Source: Ectothiorhodospiraceae bacterium
GTDB taxonomy: Bacteria > Pseudomonadota > Gammaproteobacteria > HK1
Direction: 5' to 3'
Assembly (NCBI GenBank): GCA_024234875.1
Contig: JACKNM010000017.1
Span: 67,342-131,341 of the forward strand
Length of the DNA: 64,000 nt
How positions within the stretch are numbered: the first letter of the stretch is position 1; every line of letters starts with the position of its first letter. The notes beneath the pieces were generated by a model, which saw nothing but the letters and a program-made list of their open reading frames with translations, ran no database searches and had not been told where the DNA came from. This document shows, piece after piece, positions 15,417 to 25,084 of the stretch. The position numbers and the translations under genes are program-made.

Positions 15417-18400
15417 ATGCGTCTGCGCAAGCTCAAGCTGGCCGGTTTCAAGTCCTTCGTCGACCCGACCACCATCTCCCTGCCGGGAGACCTCATCGGT
15501 GTGGTCGGGCCGAACGGCTGTGGCAAGTCGAACATCATCGACGCGGTGCGTTGGGTGATGGGCGAGATCTCCGCCAAGCACCTGCGCGGGGACACCATGG
15601 CCGACGTGGTGTTCACCGGCTCGAACACCAGGAAGCCGGTGTCGCAGGCCTCGGTCGAGCTCGTGTTCGACAACTCGGAGGGGCGTCTCGGCGGTCGGTA
15701 CGCCGCCTACGCCGAGGTCTCGGTGCGGCGCCAGGTCGACCGCGAGAGCCAGTCGGTCTACTTCATCAACGGCGTGCGCTGCCGGCGTCGCGACGTCATG
15801 GACGTCTTCCTCGGCACCGGGCTCGGGCCGCGCAGCTACGCGATCATCGAGCAGGGCATGATCTCGCGCCTGATCGAGGCGCGGCCGGAGGAGCTGCGCG
15901 AGTTCCTGGAGGAGGCGGCCGGGATCTCCAAGTACAAGGAGCGGCGGCGCGAGACCGAGAACCGGATGCGCCACACCCAGGAGAACCTCGACCGGCTGAG
16001 CGACCTGCGCGAGGAGTTGGGGCGGCAACTCACCCACCTCAAGCGCCAGGCGACCATCGCCGAGCGCTACAAGGTGCTGAAGGACGAGGAGCGCGGCGTG
16101 CGCGCCGAGCTGCTGGCGCTGCGCTGGCGTGGGCTCGACGCCGAGGCGACCGCGCATTCCGAGCGGGTCGGGCAGCAGCAGAACGCGCTCGAGGCCGCGC
16201 TCGCGGAATTGCGTCGGGTGGAGTCCGAGCTCGAGCGGACCCGGTCCGATCACGCGCAGTCGAGCGACGACTTCAACGAGGCCTACCGGGCGGTGCTCGA
16301 CGCCGGGGCCGAGGTGGCCCGTCGCGAGGAGACCATCCAGTCGCTGCGGACCCGGCGCGAGGAGCTGCGCAGCGGGCTCGCCCGCGAGGAGGCCGCGGCG
16401 GCGCGCGCCCGCGAGCACATCGCCACCGAGTCCGAGCGGCTGCGCAAGCTCGAGGCCGAGCGGGCCGAGCGCGAGCCACAGCTCGAGGGGCTCAACGCCA
16501 CCGCCACCGAGGCCAGAACCGAGTTCCGGCGTCGCGAGGAGGCGATGCAGTCGTGGCAGGAGCGCTGGGAGGAGCTGACCGAGCAGGCGGCCGAGCCGTC
16601 GCGGGTCGCCCACGCCGAGCAGGCGCGGATCCAGGGCCTGGAGGCCAACGTCGCCCGCTTGCGGCGCCGGATCGAGGATACCGAGCGCGAGCTCGGCGGG
16701 CTCGACGAGGCGGGACTGGCAACCCAGGTCGAGGCGGCGCGCGCCGCGCACGCGGCCGCCGAGCAGGCCGCGACCCAGGCCGAGCAGGCGGTGAGCGCCC
16801 GGCGCGCGGCGATTGCCGAGGCGCGGCGGATCAACACCGAGACCGACCGCGCGCTGGCGCAGGCGCGCGAGCAGTTCCAGACCCTGCGCGGTCGGGTGTC
16901 CTCGATCACCGCGTTGCAGGAGGCCGCGCTCGGCAAGGGCGCTGGCGCCGGGCTCGACTGGCTGCGCGCCCGCGGCCTCGACGGCCGTCCGCGTCTCGCC
17001 GAGGCGTTGCGGGCGGCGGAGGGCTGGGAGACCGCGGTCGAGGCGGTGCTGGGCGACCGGATCGACGCGGTCTGCGTCGACGATCTGGCGGCGCCGGCGC
17101 GCGCCCTCGACCAGCTCGGCAAGGGTGCGGTCGGCCTGTTCTCACCAGGCGGTGCCGCCTCGCCGGGCGGTGATGCCGGGCTCGAGCCGCTGGCGGCCCG
17201 GGTGCAGGCGCCGTGGGCGCTCGGCAGCCTGCTCGCCGGCGTCTATTGTGCGGGCGACGTCGAGGCCGCCCTGGCGGCACGCCACCGGCTCGGCCCCACC
17301 GAGTGCCTGGTGACCCCGGACGGCGTGCGCGTCGGCCCCGACTGGCTGCGGGTCGAGCGCGCCGATGCCGCGGCCGGCGTCCTGCGGCGCGAGCGCGAGC
17401 TGCGCGAGCGCCAGGCCGAGCTCGAGCGCGCGCGCGGGCGGGTCGGCGAGCTGGAGGCGGCCCGCGCCGAGGGCGGGCGCGCTCTGGAGGCGGCGGAGGC
17501 CGCGCTGGCCGAGGCACAGTCGGCGCACGCCAAGCAGGTGCGCCATGCCGCCGAGTGCCGGAGCGAGGCGGGCGCGGCGTCCAGTCGTCTCGACCAGCTC
17601 CGCAATCGTGCTGGACGGCTGCGTGTCGACCTCGACGAGGCGCGGCGTGGGTTGGCGGCCGAGGACGAGGTGCTGGCGGAGTCGCGCGATCGGCTCGAGC
17701 GGTCGAGCGCGGAGGCCCGGCGCCTGAGCGACGAGCGTGAGGCCTGGAGCCGCCAGCGCGATCATCTGCGCGATGCGCTCGACGCGGCGCGCGAGCACTG
17801 GCAGGCGGTGCGCGACGAGGTCTACGAGATCGGCCTGCGGGTGGAGTCGGTGCGCGCCCAGATCGGCTCGCTGCGCGATGCGGTGGCGCGCGAGCGCGAC
17901 CAGGCGAGTGCGCTGGCCACCCGCATCGGCGAGCTGCGCGAGGGGATGGAGCGGACCGCCGAGCCGCTGGCGAGCGCCGAGTCCGAGCTCGCGGCCCGCC
18001 TCGCCGCGCGGTCGCAGCTCGAGGGGGCGTTGGCGGCGGCCAGGACCAGGCTCGAGGACATCGATGCGCGCGCGCGCGAGCTCGATGGTCAGCGCGAGGG
18101 TCGCGAGCGCGAGGTCGAGCGCGAGCGCCGCACGCTGGAGGACATGCGCCTCGGGGGGCAGGAGATCGTGGTGCGCCGGCGCACCGTCGAGGAGCAACTG
18201 GCCGAGGCCGGGGCCGACCTCCAGGCGCTCCTGGAAGGCCTCGGTGCCGACGCCACGGAGCCGGCCTGGAGCGAGCGGCTCGAGGAGCTCGAGCGGCGTA
18301 TCCAGCGGCTCGGGCCGATCAACCTCGCCGCCATCGACGAGTTCGAGCAGCAGTCCGAGCGCAAGCAGTACCTCGACTCGCAGCACGCCGATCTCGAGGA

Positions 18401-18923
18401 GGCGCTCGGCACGCTGCGCTCGGCGATCCAGAAGATCGACCGCGAGACGCGGGCGCGGTTCAAGGAGACCTACGAGAAGGTCAACGACGGCCTCGGGCGG
18501 ATGTTCCCGCGCCTGTTCGGTGGTGGGCACGCGAGCCTCGAGATGACCGGCGAGGATCTGCTCGACACCGGCGTGGCGGTGATGGCGCGCCCCCCGGGCA
18601 AGCGCAACGCCAGCATCCACCTGCTCTCGGGTGGCGAGAAGGCGTTGTCGGCGATCGCGCTGGTGTTCTCGATCTTCGAGCTCAACCCGGCGCCCTTCTG
18701 CCTGCTGGACGAGGTCGACGCGCCGCTCGACGACGCCAACGTGGTGCGCTTCTCCCAGCTCGTGAAGGACATGTCCGAGCGGGTGCAGTTCCTGGTGGTC
18801 ACGCACAACAAGATAACGATGGAGATCGCGCAGCAGCTCGTCGGGGTGACCATGAACGAGCCCGGGGTGTCGAGGCTGGTGGCGGTCGATCTCGACGAGG
18901 CGGTCGACCTGGCGGCGGTGTAG
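15417..18923 (+). CDS. smc: chromosome segregation protein SMC
   Basis: A 1168-residue structural-maintenance-of-chromosomes ATPase. It has an N-terminal head with Walker A GPNGCGKS (residues 31-38), a long Arg/Glu/Ala coiled coil, a hinge (about 515-640), a second coiled coil, and a C-terminal head with signature LLSGGEKALSAIAL and Walker B FCLLDEVDAPLDD. It forms a ring with ScpA and ScpB for chromosome compaction. ATG at 15417 is chosen, as upstream codons lack homology. Presence of SMC rather than MukB fits Pseudomonas/Chromatiales-type gammaproteobacteria. Confidence 0.97.
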   Translation: MRLRKLKLAGFKSFVDPTTISLPGDLIGVVGPNGCGKSNIIDAVRWVMGEISAKHLRGDTMADVVFTGSNTRKPVSQASVELVFDNSEGRLGGRYAAYAEVSVRRQVDRESQSVYFINGVRCRRRDVMDVFLGTGLGPRSYAIIEQGMISRLIEARPEELREFLEEAAGISKYKERRRETENRMRHTQENLDRLSDLREELGRQLTHLKRQATIAERYKVLKDEERGVRAELLALRWRGLDAEATAHSERVGQQQNALEAALAELRRVESELERTRSDHAQSSDDFNEAYRAVLDAGAEVARREETIQSLRTRREELRSGLAREEAAAARAREHIATESERLRKLEAERAEREPQLEGLNATATEARTEFRRREEAMQSWQERWEELTEQAAEPSRVAHAEQARIQGLEANVARLRRRIEDTERELGGLDEAGLATQVEAARAAHAAAEQAATQAEQAVSARRAAIAEARRINTETDRALAQAREQFQTLRGRVSSITALQEAALGKGAGAGLDWLRARGLDGRPRLAEALRAAEGWETAVEAVLGDRIDAVCVDDLAAPARALDQLGKGAVGLFSPGGAASPGGDAGLEPLAARVQAPWALGSLLAGVYCAGDVEAALAARHRLGPTECLVTPDGVRVGPDWLRVERADAAAGVLRRERELRERQAELERARGRVGELEAARAEGGRALEAAEAALAEAQSAHAKQVRHAAECRSEAGAASSRLDQLRNRAGRLRVDLDEARRGLAAEDEVLAESRDRLERSSAEARRLSDEREAWSRQRDHLRDALDAAREHWQAVRDEVYEIGLRVESVRAQIGSLRDAVARERDQASALATRIGELREGMERTAEPLASAESELAARLAARSQLEGALAAARTRLEDIDARARELDGQREGREREVERERRTLEDMRLGGQEIVVRRRTVEEQLAEAGADLQALLEGLGADATEPAWSERLEELERRIQRLGPINLAAIDEFEQQSERKQYLDSQHADLEEALGTLRSAIQKIDRETRARFKETYEKVNDGLGRMFPRLFGGGHASLEMTGEDLLDTGVAVMARPPGKRNASIHLLSGGEKALSAIALVFSIFELNPAPFCLLDEVDAPLDDANVVRFSQLVKDMSERVQFLVVTHNKITMEIAQQLVGVTMNEPGVSRLVAVDLDEAVDLAAV

Positions 18924-18986
18924 ACCCCACCGGGGTCCGGCCGCGCGGCCGGCTCGGATCCGCGGCGGCGGTGCGGCGAGACGGTG

Positions 18987-20033
18987 ATGGACGATCTACG
19001 ACTCATCCTGCTGGTCGGTGGTGTGGTGCTGGTCGCCGGCATCTACGGCTTCGAGACCTGGCGTCGGCGCCGTGCCCGCGCCGCCGACGAGGGCGGTGGC
19101 GACGACCCGCTGGAGCGCATGCGCGATGCGCGCGCGGCGCGCAATGCGCGAGTCGTGGTGTCACGGCGCAAGCCCGGTCGGCGCGAGGCCCGCGTCGAGG
19201 AGGACCCACCGGTCAGCGCGCCGGCTCCGGTCAGCGACTTCGACATCGACGACCTCGACCGGCTCGGCTCGCCGTCGCCACCCGAGCCACCGCCGGCGCC
19301 CGAGATGCCGGCGCGGACCCGACCCGACACCCCCGTCGACGAGGATCTGCCCGAGCCCGATCTCGAGGCCGAGTCGGTACCCGAGCCATCGCCGGGACGG
19401 GTGGGGCGGGCCGAGCCGGCGGTCGGTCAGCTCTCCGGGATCTCGGCGCGACGTGACAGCCCCGAGCAGCTCGACCTGGCGGGATTTCCGGCTGCTCCGT
19501 TGGAGGAGGCCGACGCGCCGGCGCGCCCCGCGGCGCCACCTCAGCCCCAGGGCGGTCGGCGTGGTCGCCGCGGCGAGTCGGCCCGGCCGGCGGAGCCGCC
19601 ACCCGAGCCCCTGGTGGTCGTGATCACGGTGATGGCGCGCGACGGCCGCCGATTCCACGGCTCCGACGTCCTCGCGGTGGTCGAGCGCGAGGGGCTGGAG
19701 CACGGCGAGATGGGGGCGTTTCACCGCTTCCCGCGCGACATGAGCATCCAGACTCCGGTCTTCAGCGTGCTCAACGTGGTCAAGCCCGGTGGCTTCGACC
19801 TCGACACCATCGAGGAGATCACCACGCCGGGCCTCGCGATGTTCCTGCAGTGCCCGGGCCCGGAGGAGCCGATGCGGTCGTTCGAGGCGATGATCGCCTC
19901 GGCGCGGCGGATCGCCGAGGGGCTCGATGGCATGCTCTGCGACGAGCGCCGCAGCACGCTCACCAACCAGTCGGTGAACCATCTCCGCGAGCGCATCGCC
20001 GAGCACGGGCGGCGCAGCCGCCTGCGCGGATGA
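18987..20033 (+). CDS. zipA: cell division protein ZipA
   Basis: A 348-residue divisome protein that tethers FtsZ to the membrane. The N-terminal membrane anchor (about residues 5-22, LRLILLVGGVVLVAGIYGF) is followed by a basic stretch, a long Pro/Glu-rich linker and the C-terminal FtsZ-binding domain (about 205-340) with VVVITVMARDGRRFHGSDV, DMSIQTPVFSVLNVVKPGGF and TPGLAMFLQCPGP. GTG at 18984 immediately before the ATG is an alternative start. The stop overlaps the ligA ATG (ATGA). Confidence 0.93.
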   Translation: MDDLRLILLVGGVVLVAGIYGFETWRRRRARAADEGGGDDPLERMRDARAARNARVVVSRRKPGRREARVEEDPPVSAPAPVSDFDIDDLDRLGSPSPPEPPPAPEMPARTRPDTPVDEDLPEPDLEAESVPEPSPGRVGRAEPAVGQLSGISARRDSPEQLDLAGFPAAPLEEADAPARPAAPPQPQGGRRGRRGESARPAEPPPEPLVVVITVMARDGRRFHGSDVLAVVEREGLEHGEMGAFHRFPRDMSIQTPVFSVLNVVKPGGFDLDTIEEITTPGLAMFLQCPGPEEPMRSFEAMIASARRIAEGLDGMLCDERRSTLTNQSVNHLRERIAEHGRRSRLRG

Positions 20034-22096
20034 CCCGTCGCACGGCGGGCGAGACGCGCGGTGGTGATCCGCTGGCGCGGGCGCGCGAGCGGGCGGCCGA
20101 GCTGCGGGCGCAGATCGAGCATCACAACTACCGGTATCACGTCCTCGACGACCCCGAGATCCCGGACGTCGAGTACGACCGCCTGTTCCGCGAGCTGCAG
20201 GCGCTCGAGGCCGAGTATCCCGAGCTCGACTCTGCGGACTCGCCGACCCGGCGCGTCGGCGCCTCCCCACTCGCCGCGTTCGCCGAGGTCGAGCACGTGC
20301 TGCCGATGCTCTCGCTGCAGAACGCGTTCGACGACGACGAGCTGCGCGAGTTCGATCGGCGGGTGCGCGAGCGACTCGACGCCGAGCAGGTGGACTACGT
20401 CGCCGAGCCGAAGATCGACGGGCTGGCAGTGAGCCTGCTCTACCGCGACGGCGCGCTCGCGCGCGCGGCCACCCGCGGTGACGGCACGCGCGGCGAGGAC
20501 GTGACGCAGAACGTGCGCACCATTCGCGCCGTGCCCCTGCGCCTGCGGGGCGACGACTTCCCGCGTGAGCTGGAGGTACGCGGCGAGGTCTACATGACCC
20601 GCCACGGGTTCGAGGCGATGAACCGCGCTCAGCTCGACGCCGGCGCCAAGACCTTCGCCAATCCACGGAACGCCGCCGCCGGGGCGCTGCGCCAGCTCGA
20701 TCCCAACGTCACCGCGAGCCGCCCGCTGACCATGGCCTGCTACGGCGTCGGTCAGGTGAGCGACGGCGAGGTCGCGCCGACCCACCATCAGACGCTCGCA
20801 CGTCTCCGCGAGTGGGGCCTTCCGGTGTCGCGCGAGACCGAGGTCCTGGCCGGCATCGAGCCCTGCATCGGCTACCACCAGCGCATGCTCGAGCGCCGCG
20901 CCCGCCTCGGTTTCGAGGTCGACGGGGTCGTGATCAAGGTCGATCGGCTGGACCAGCGCGAGATCCTCGGATACGTCTCGCGCGCGCCGCGCTGGGCGGT
21001 GGCGTTCAAGTTCCCGGCCGAGGAGGCATCGACCACCGTCGAGGCGATCGACGTCCAGGTCGGGCGGACCGGGGCGGTGACCCCGGTCGCGCGTCTGGCG
21101 CCGGTGCAGGTCGGTGGTGTCACCGTCACCAACGCCACCCTCCACAATCAGGACGAGGTCGACCGCAAGGACGTGCGTGTCGGGGACACGGTGGTGGTGC
21201 GCCGTGCCGGCGACGTCATCCCCGAGGTGGTTCGCGTGGTGGTCGAGCGTCGCGTGCCGGGCGCGGCGCCGTTTCGCCTGCCCGACACCTGTCCCGAATG
21301 CGGCTCCCAGGTGGTGCGCGCCGAGGGCGAGGTGGTGGCCCGTTGTAGTGGCGGCCTGATCTGCCCGGCCCAGCGCAAGCAGGCGATCCGGCACTTCGCG
21401 AGCCGGCGGGCGCTCGACGTGGAAGGGCTCGGCGACAAGCTGGTCGAGCAGCTCGTCGACCGCGGCCTCGTCCGCGACGTCGCCGACGTCTTCGAGCTCG
21501 GCCAGGAGACGCTGGTCGATCTCGAGCGGATGGGTGAGAAGTCGACGGAGAATCTGCTCGCGGCGATCGAGCGCAGCCGCCACACCACCCTCGCGCGCTT
21601 CCTCTACGCGCTCGGGATTCGCGACGTCGGCGAGGCCACGGCGCAGGCGCTGGCGACGCATTTCGGCGATCTCGCCGCCATCCGCGCGGCCTCCGAGGAG
21701 CAACTCACCGAGGTTCCCGATGTCGGGCCGGTGGTGGCGCGCCACGTCAGCGCGTTCTTCGCCGAGCCGCACAATCAGGGCGTGCTCGAACGGCTGTTGC
21801 GGCACGTCGACTGGCCGGCGCTGCCGCCGCGGGCGGCCACTGGTGGTGCCGAGTCGCCGATCGCCGGCAAGACGGTGGTGCTCACCGGCGCGCTCGCCTC
21901 GATGACCCGAGACGAGGCACGGGACCGACTCCAGGCGCTCGGCGCGAAGGTTTCGGGCAGCGTGTCGAAGAAGACCGACTTCGTCGTGGCCGGTGAGGAC
22001 GCCGGTTCGAAGCGCGCCCGGGCCGAGGCGCTCGGGGTGCCGATTCGCGACGAGGCCTGGCTCGAGCGGGTGCTGGCCGGCGAGACGCCGGACTGA
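20030..22096 (+). CDS. ligA: NAD-dependent DNA ligase
   Basis: A 688-residue NAD+-dependent ligase that seals nicks in replication and repair. In order it has domain Ia (HNYRYHVLDDPEIPDVEYD), the adenylation domain with the KIDG nucleophile Lys128, an OB fold, a four-cysteine zinc finger (CPEC...CSGGLICP), helix-hairpin-helix repeats (about 505-570) and a C-terminal BRCT domain (about 610-688). It starts at the ATG overlapping the zipA stop. Confidence 0.97.
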   Translation: MTRRTAGETRGGDPLARARERAAELRAQIEHHNYRYHVLDDPEIPDVEYDRLFRELQALEAEYPELDSADSPTRRVGASPLAAFAEVEHVLPMLSLQNAFDDDELREFDRRVRERLDAEQVDYVAEPKIDGLAVSLLYRDGALARAATRGDGTRGEDVTQNVRTIRAVPLRLRGDDFPRELEVRGEVYMTRHGFEAMNRAQLDAGAKTFANPRNAAAGALRQLDPNVTASRPLTMACYGVGQVSDGEVAPTHHQTLARLREWGLPVSRETEVLAGIEPCIGYHQRMLERRARLGFEVDGVVIKVDRLDQREILGYVSRAPRWAVAFKFPAEEASTTVEAIDVQVGRTGAVTPVARLAPVQVGGVTVTNATLHNQDEVDRKDVRVGDTVVVRRAGDVIPEVVRVVVERRVPGAAPFRLPDTCPECGSQVVRAEGEVVARCSGGLICPAQRKQAIRHFASRRALDVEGLGDKLVEQLVDRGLVRDVADVFELGQETLVDLERMGEKSTENLLAAIERSRHTTLARFLYALGIRDVGEATAQALATHFGDLAAIRAASEEQLTEVPDVGPVVARHVSAFFAEPHNQGVLERLLRHVDWPALPPRAATGGAESPIAGKTVVLTGALASMTRDEARDRLQALGAKVSGSVSKKTDFVVAGEDAGSKRARAEALGVPIRDEAWLERVLAGETPD

Positions 22097-22159
22097 ATCG
22101 ACATTCCCACGGGGACGGGCGCCGCCGGCGGCGGGTGCATGCCCCCGCGTGGTGGCGAC

Positions 22160-23134
22160 TCAGGCTGCGGTGATGCGGTTGCGCCCGGTCGTCTTCGACT
22201 CGAGCAGCGCGTCGTCGGCGCGCTCGATGAGCCGGGTGCCGTCGTCGGTCGGATGCAGTGCGGCGACCCCGAAGCTCGCGGTGCTGGTGATGATTCCCCG
22301 CGCCGAGCGCACCCGCTCGGCCTCGATCGACCGCCGCAGACGCTCGGCCAGGCGCATCGCGCCCTCCAGCGACGTGCTGCTCAGCACCACGCAGAACTCC
22401 TCGCCGCCGTAGCGAAACACCATGTCGCTGTCGCGCACGCAGCTGCGGATGGTCGCCGCGATGGCGCGCAGCACCAGGTCGCCGACCGGATGCCCGTACT
22501 GGTCGTTCACCGCCTTGAACCGGTCGAGATCGACCATGATCACCGCCAGGTCGCTGCCATGGCGACGGGCGAGCTCCACCTCGCGATCCATCACCGCGGA
22601 GAGCGCGGCCCGATTGCTGAGCCCGGTGAGCGGATCACGGGTGGCCGCCGCCAGTGCATCGCGGTACATGGTGGCGTTGCGAAGCGGGTAGGCGAAGTTC
22701 GCCAGCACCGTCTCGAGGGTCTCGGTCTCGTCGGGCGAGAAGGGCCGCTCGCGGGTGAGGGTGACGGTGCCGTAGAGCTGATCCTCGAGCACCAGGTCGT
22801 ATCGCGCGCGACTCGCGCCGGAGCCGAACGCCAGATGCAGGCCGTGGGCGTTGTCCTCGAACTCGATGCCGTCGATCGGAATCACCTCGCGCAGGTGGCG
22901 CTCGAGGATCTCCACCAGGGTCGAGATGTCGAGACTGGTCTGGAGCGCGACCGACAGCCGGAGCAGCCACTCACGATCGAGGGTCGCGCTGCGCGGCGGG
23001 GGAAAATCGGGCGACATCATGTGGAGAGGGATGATCTCGGCGGAGATCGCCGACGCATTATCCGTGTGCACGAGAGACTTGAGCAACGAGCCATCCACCG
23101 CATCCACTCCGACTGCCATGACGAGAAATCGCAC
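22160..23134 (-). CDS. GAF-like/GGDEF diguanylate cyclase
   Basis: A protein of about 324 residues predicted to make cyclic di-GMP. A GAF-like sensor region (about residues 55-155) precedes a GGDEF domain (about 163-324) with DPLTGLSNR, DLDRFKAVND and an intact GGEEF active site (243-247). RDSD at 234-237, five residues before GGEEF, is an RxxD inhibitory site, so product inhibition is expected. The start is uncertain: GTG at 23134, ATG at 23119 and tandem ATGs at 23020/23017 all lack a clear ribosome-binding site. It has no membrane segment, so it is cytosolic. Confidence 0.9.
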   Translation of the reverse strand: MRFLVMAVGVDAVDGSLLKSLVHTDNASAISAEIIPLHMMSPDFPPPRSATLDREWLLRLSVALQTSLDISTLVEILERHLREVIPIDGIEFEDNAHGLHLAFGSGASRARYDLVLEDQLYGTVTLTRERPFSPDETETLETVLANFAYPLRNATMYRDALAAATRDPLTGLSNRAALSAVMDREVELARRHGSDLAVIMVDLDRFKAVNDQYGHPVGDLVLRAIAATIRSCVRDSDMVFRYGGEEFCVVLSSTSLEGAMRLAERLRRSIEAERVRSARGIITSTASFGVAALHPTDDGTRLIERADDALLESKTTGRNRITAA

Positions 23135-23321
23135 GCGAGCTTACCGGTCAATGTGATGCAATCCACATGCCAGAACGGTCGGGGATGGGGCAGGGGCGCC
23201 GCCCGGCGGCGGTCGGTCGCCGCTCGCCCGGTGGCGGCGGCGCGTGCGCGGCAGGCGGCTGCCGCTCGACGGCAGCGCGCTGCCGCCTCGGATGCGATCC
23301 GTCGGCTCGCGGCGGTCGGGC

Positions 23322-24080
23322 TCAACGCGATTGGGCGTCGACCGACGCGCCGTTCAGGCCGCGCGAGTCCGGGCCGAGCAGGTACAGGTAGGGAATGACC
23401 ACCTCGCGTGGCGTGAGCAGGCGCTGGGGGTCCTCGCCGGGGAAGGCAGCGGCGCGCATCGCGGTCCGCACCGGGCCGGGGCTGATGCAGTTCGAGCGCA
23501 CCCGGCCCTCGTTCTGGACCTCGTCGGCGAGCACCTGCGACAGGCCCTCGATCGCGAACTTCGAGCAGGCGTAGGCACCCCAGTAGGCGCGACCGTGGCG
23601 TCCGACGCCCGAGCTCGTGAACACCATGCTCGCGTCGCCGGTGCGCCGCATCAGGGGCAGACAGGCGCGGCTGAGCAGGAACGCGGCGTGGACGTTCACC
23701 TGGAACACCCGCGCCCACTGGTCCGGGTCGTAGCGCTCGATGGCGGTCATCGGCCCCAGGATCCCGGCATTGTGCAGCAGGCCGTCGAGCCGCCCGAGCT
23801 CTGAGTCGACTCGCTGTGCCAGCTCCTCGTGGTGGGTTGGCGCGGCGCCGAGCAGGTCCATCGGGTAGATGGCGGGCTCCGGGTGGCCGGCGTCGACGAT
23901 GGCGTCGTAGACCCGCTCGAGCTTGCGCACGGTGCGCCCGAGTAGCACCACCGTCGCGCCGTGGGCGGCGCAGGCCTCGGCGACCGCGCGGCCGATGCCG
24001 TCACCGGCGCCGGTGATCAGCACGGTCCTCCCGGCGAGCAGATCCGCTCGCGGCTGGTAGTCGGCAGGGACAGCGCTCAT
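23322..24080 (-). CDS. yciK: SDR family oxidoreductase, YciK-like
   Basis: A 252-residue short-chain dehydrogenase/reductase with the cofactor motif TGAGDGIG (about residues 24-31), NAG in LLHNAGILGP, catalytic Ser in FTSSGVG and YxxxK in YACSK. It matches YciK, whose substrate is not established. ATG at 24080 with GGAG about ten bases upstream. In Pseudomonas yciK follows ubiG-mupP; here one extra gene is inserted before it. Confidence 0.85.
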   Translation of the reverse strand: MSAVPADYQPRADLLAGRTVLITGAGDGIGRAVAEACAAHGATVVLLGRTVRKLERVYDAIVDAGHPEPAIYPMDLLGAAPTHHEELAQRVDSELGRLDGLLHNAGILGPMTAIERYDPDQWARVFQVNVHAAFLLSRACLPLMRRTGDASMVFTSSGVGRHGRAYWGAYACSKFAIEGLSQVLADEVQNEGRVRSNCISPGPVRTAMRAAAFPGEDPQRLLTPREVVIPYLYLLGPDSRGLNGASVDAQSR

Positions 24081-24273
24081 GACTCGGTCTCCGTGACGAT
24101 TCTCTGTCGGTTTCCTGACCGTGCGACGTCCGGTTGACGCCCGCGGCTCGACGCCCGCCACGCGGCCGGCTCGTTGCCGGCGCGATCCTCGCCCACCCAG
24201 GGTCGCGGCGCCACCCTCGCGGACGGTTGCGGCCGCGCCACTGCCGTCGCATCCCGCTCGCGGCGCACCGCAC

Positions 24274-25077
24274 TCACGCGCTGCGCGGCGCCGCCAGCGC
24301 ACGGGCCACGCCGCCGCGGGCGCGCCACACCACCCACAGCTTGCCGAGCGGGGTGAGCCCGGCGCGGCGCGACCGCACCTGGTGCCCGGCACGCGCGAGC
24401 GCCGCGAGCTGGGCGCGCGCGAGCGCCGCGAGGAGGAGCTGATCGGCGTCGCGGGGGTCGCCGGTGGCGGACAGCGCCGGGCCGGCGCGAGCCAGGCGGT
24501 CGCGCGCCTCGACCGCGAGCGCGGCAATCACCGAGGGGTCCGCCGGTCGGGGCACCAGGGCCGGCTCCGCCGGGCCGTCGCCGCGGCTCGGACGCACCAA
24601 CTCGGCGAGGGCGAGTGCGGTGCCGAGCTCCCGCGCCGCGCGCAGCCGCGCGGGGCGTGGTGCCCCGCGTAGCCGCGCCAGCAACTCGCCGGCCACCCCG
24701 CCGGTCCCGGCGCAGAACGCGGTGGTGGCGCCCACGTCGCCGGCGTGGCCGGCCTCGACCAGCGTCTCCACCGTGGCGAGCATCTCCTGCACCAGCGTCG
24801 CCGGCAGCAGCCGGTCCGCCGCCACCGCGGCGAGCGCGGTGGTCGCCGGGTGGCGCGGGTTGCGGGCGAGCATCGCCCCGGCCTCCTCGACCCACCAGCC
24901 GAGGCGCATGCGGGCAGTCGCGGCATCGCTGGCGCGCGTCAGCCCCACCAGCTCGAGTCGTAGCGCGTCCACCGCACAGACCAGCCGGCGGTCCTCGGCG
25001 TCGGCGAACAGCAGGCTGTAGTAGCGCGACGCACCGGGCGGCGCCGCCAGCGCCTCGCAGTAGCGATCCGGCTCCAT
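24274..25077 (-). CDS. squalene/phytoene synthase-fold protein without DxxxD motifs (NDUFAF6-like)
   Basis: A 267-residue protein resembling the trans-isoprenyl-diphosphate synthase head-to-head family at its N-terminus (ASRYYSLLFADAEDRRLV, then LGWWVEEAGAML) and in helical layout. The aspartate-rich DxxxD motifs that bind Mg-diphosphate in true squalene and phytoene synthases are absent: the first helix reads VDALRLELVGLTRASD. That points to a non-catalytic member, like the NDUFAF6-type proteins tied to respiratory complex I assembly, rather than to a carotenoid or hopanoid enzyme. It lies between the HAD phosphatase (7-bp gap) and yciK. Confidence 0.65.
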   Translation of the reverse strand: MEPDRYCEALAAPPGASRYYSLLFADAEDRRLVCAVDALRLELVGLTRASDAATARMRLGWWVEEAGAMLARNPRHPATTALAAVAADRLLPATLVQEMLATVETLVEAGHAGDVGATTAFCAGTGGVAGELLARLRGAPRPARLRAARELGTALALAELVRPSRGDGPAEPALVPRPADPSVIAALAVEARDRLARAGPALSATGDPRDADQLLLAALARAQLAALARAGHQVRSRRAGLTPLGKLWVVWRARGGVARALAAPRSA

Positions 25078-25084
25078 CGGCGGC

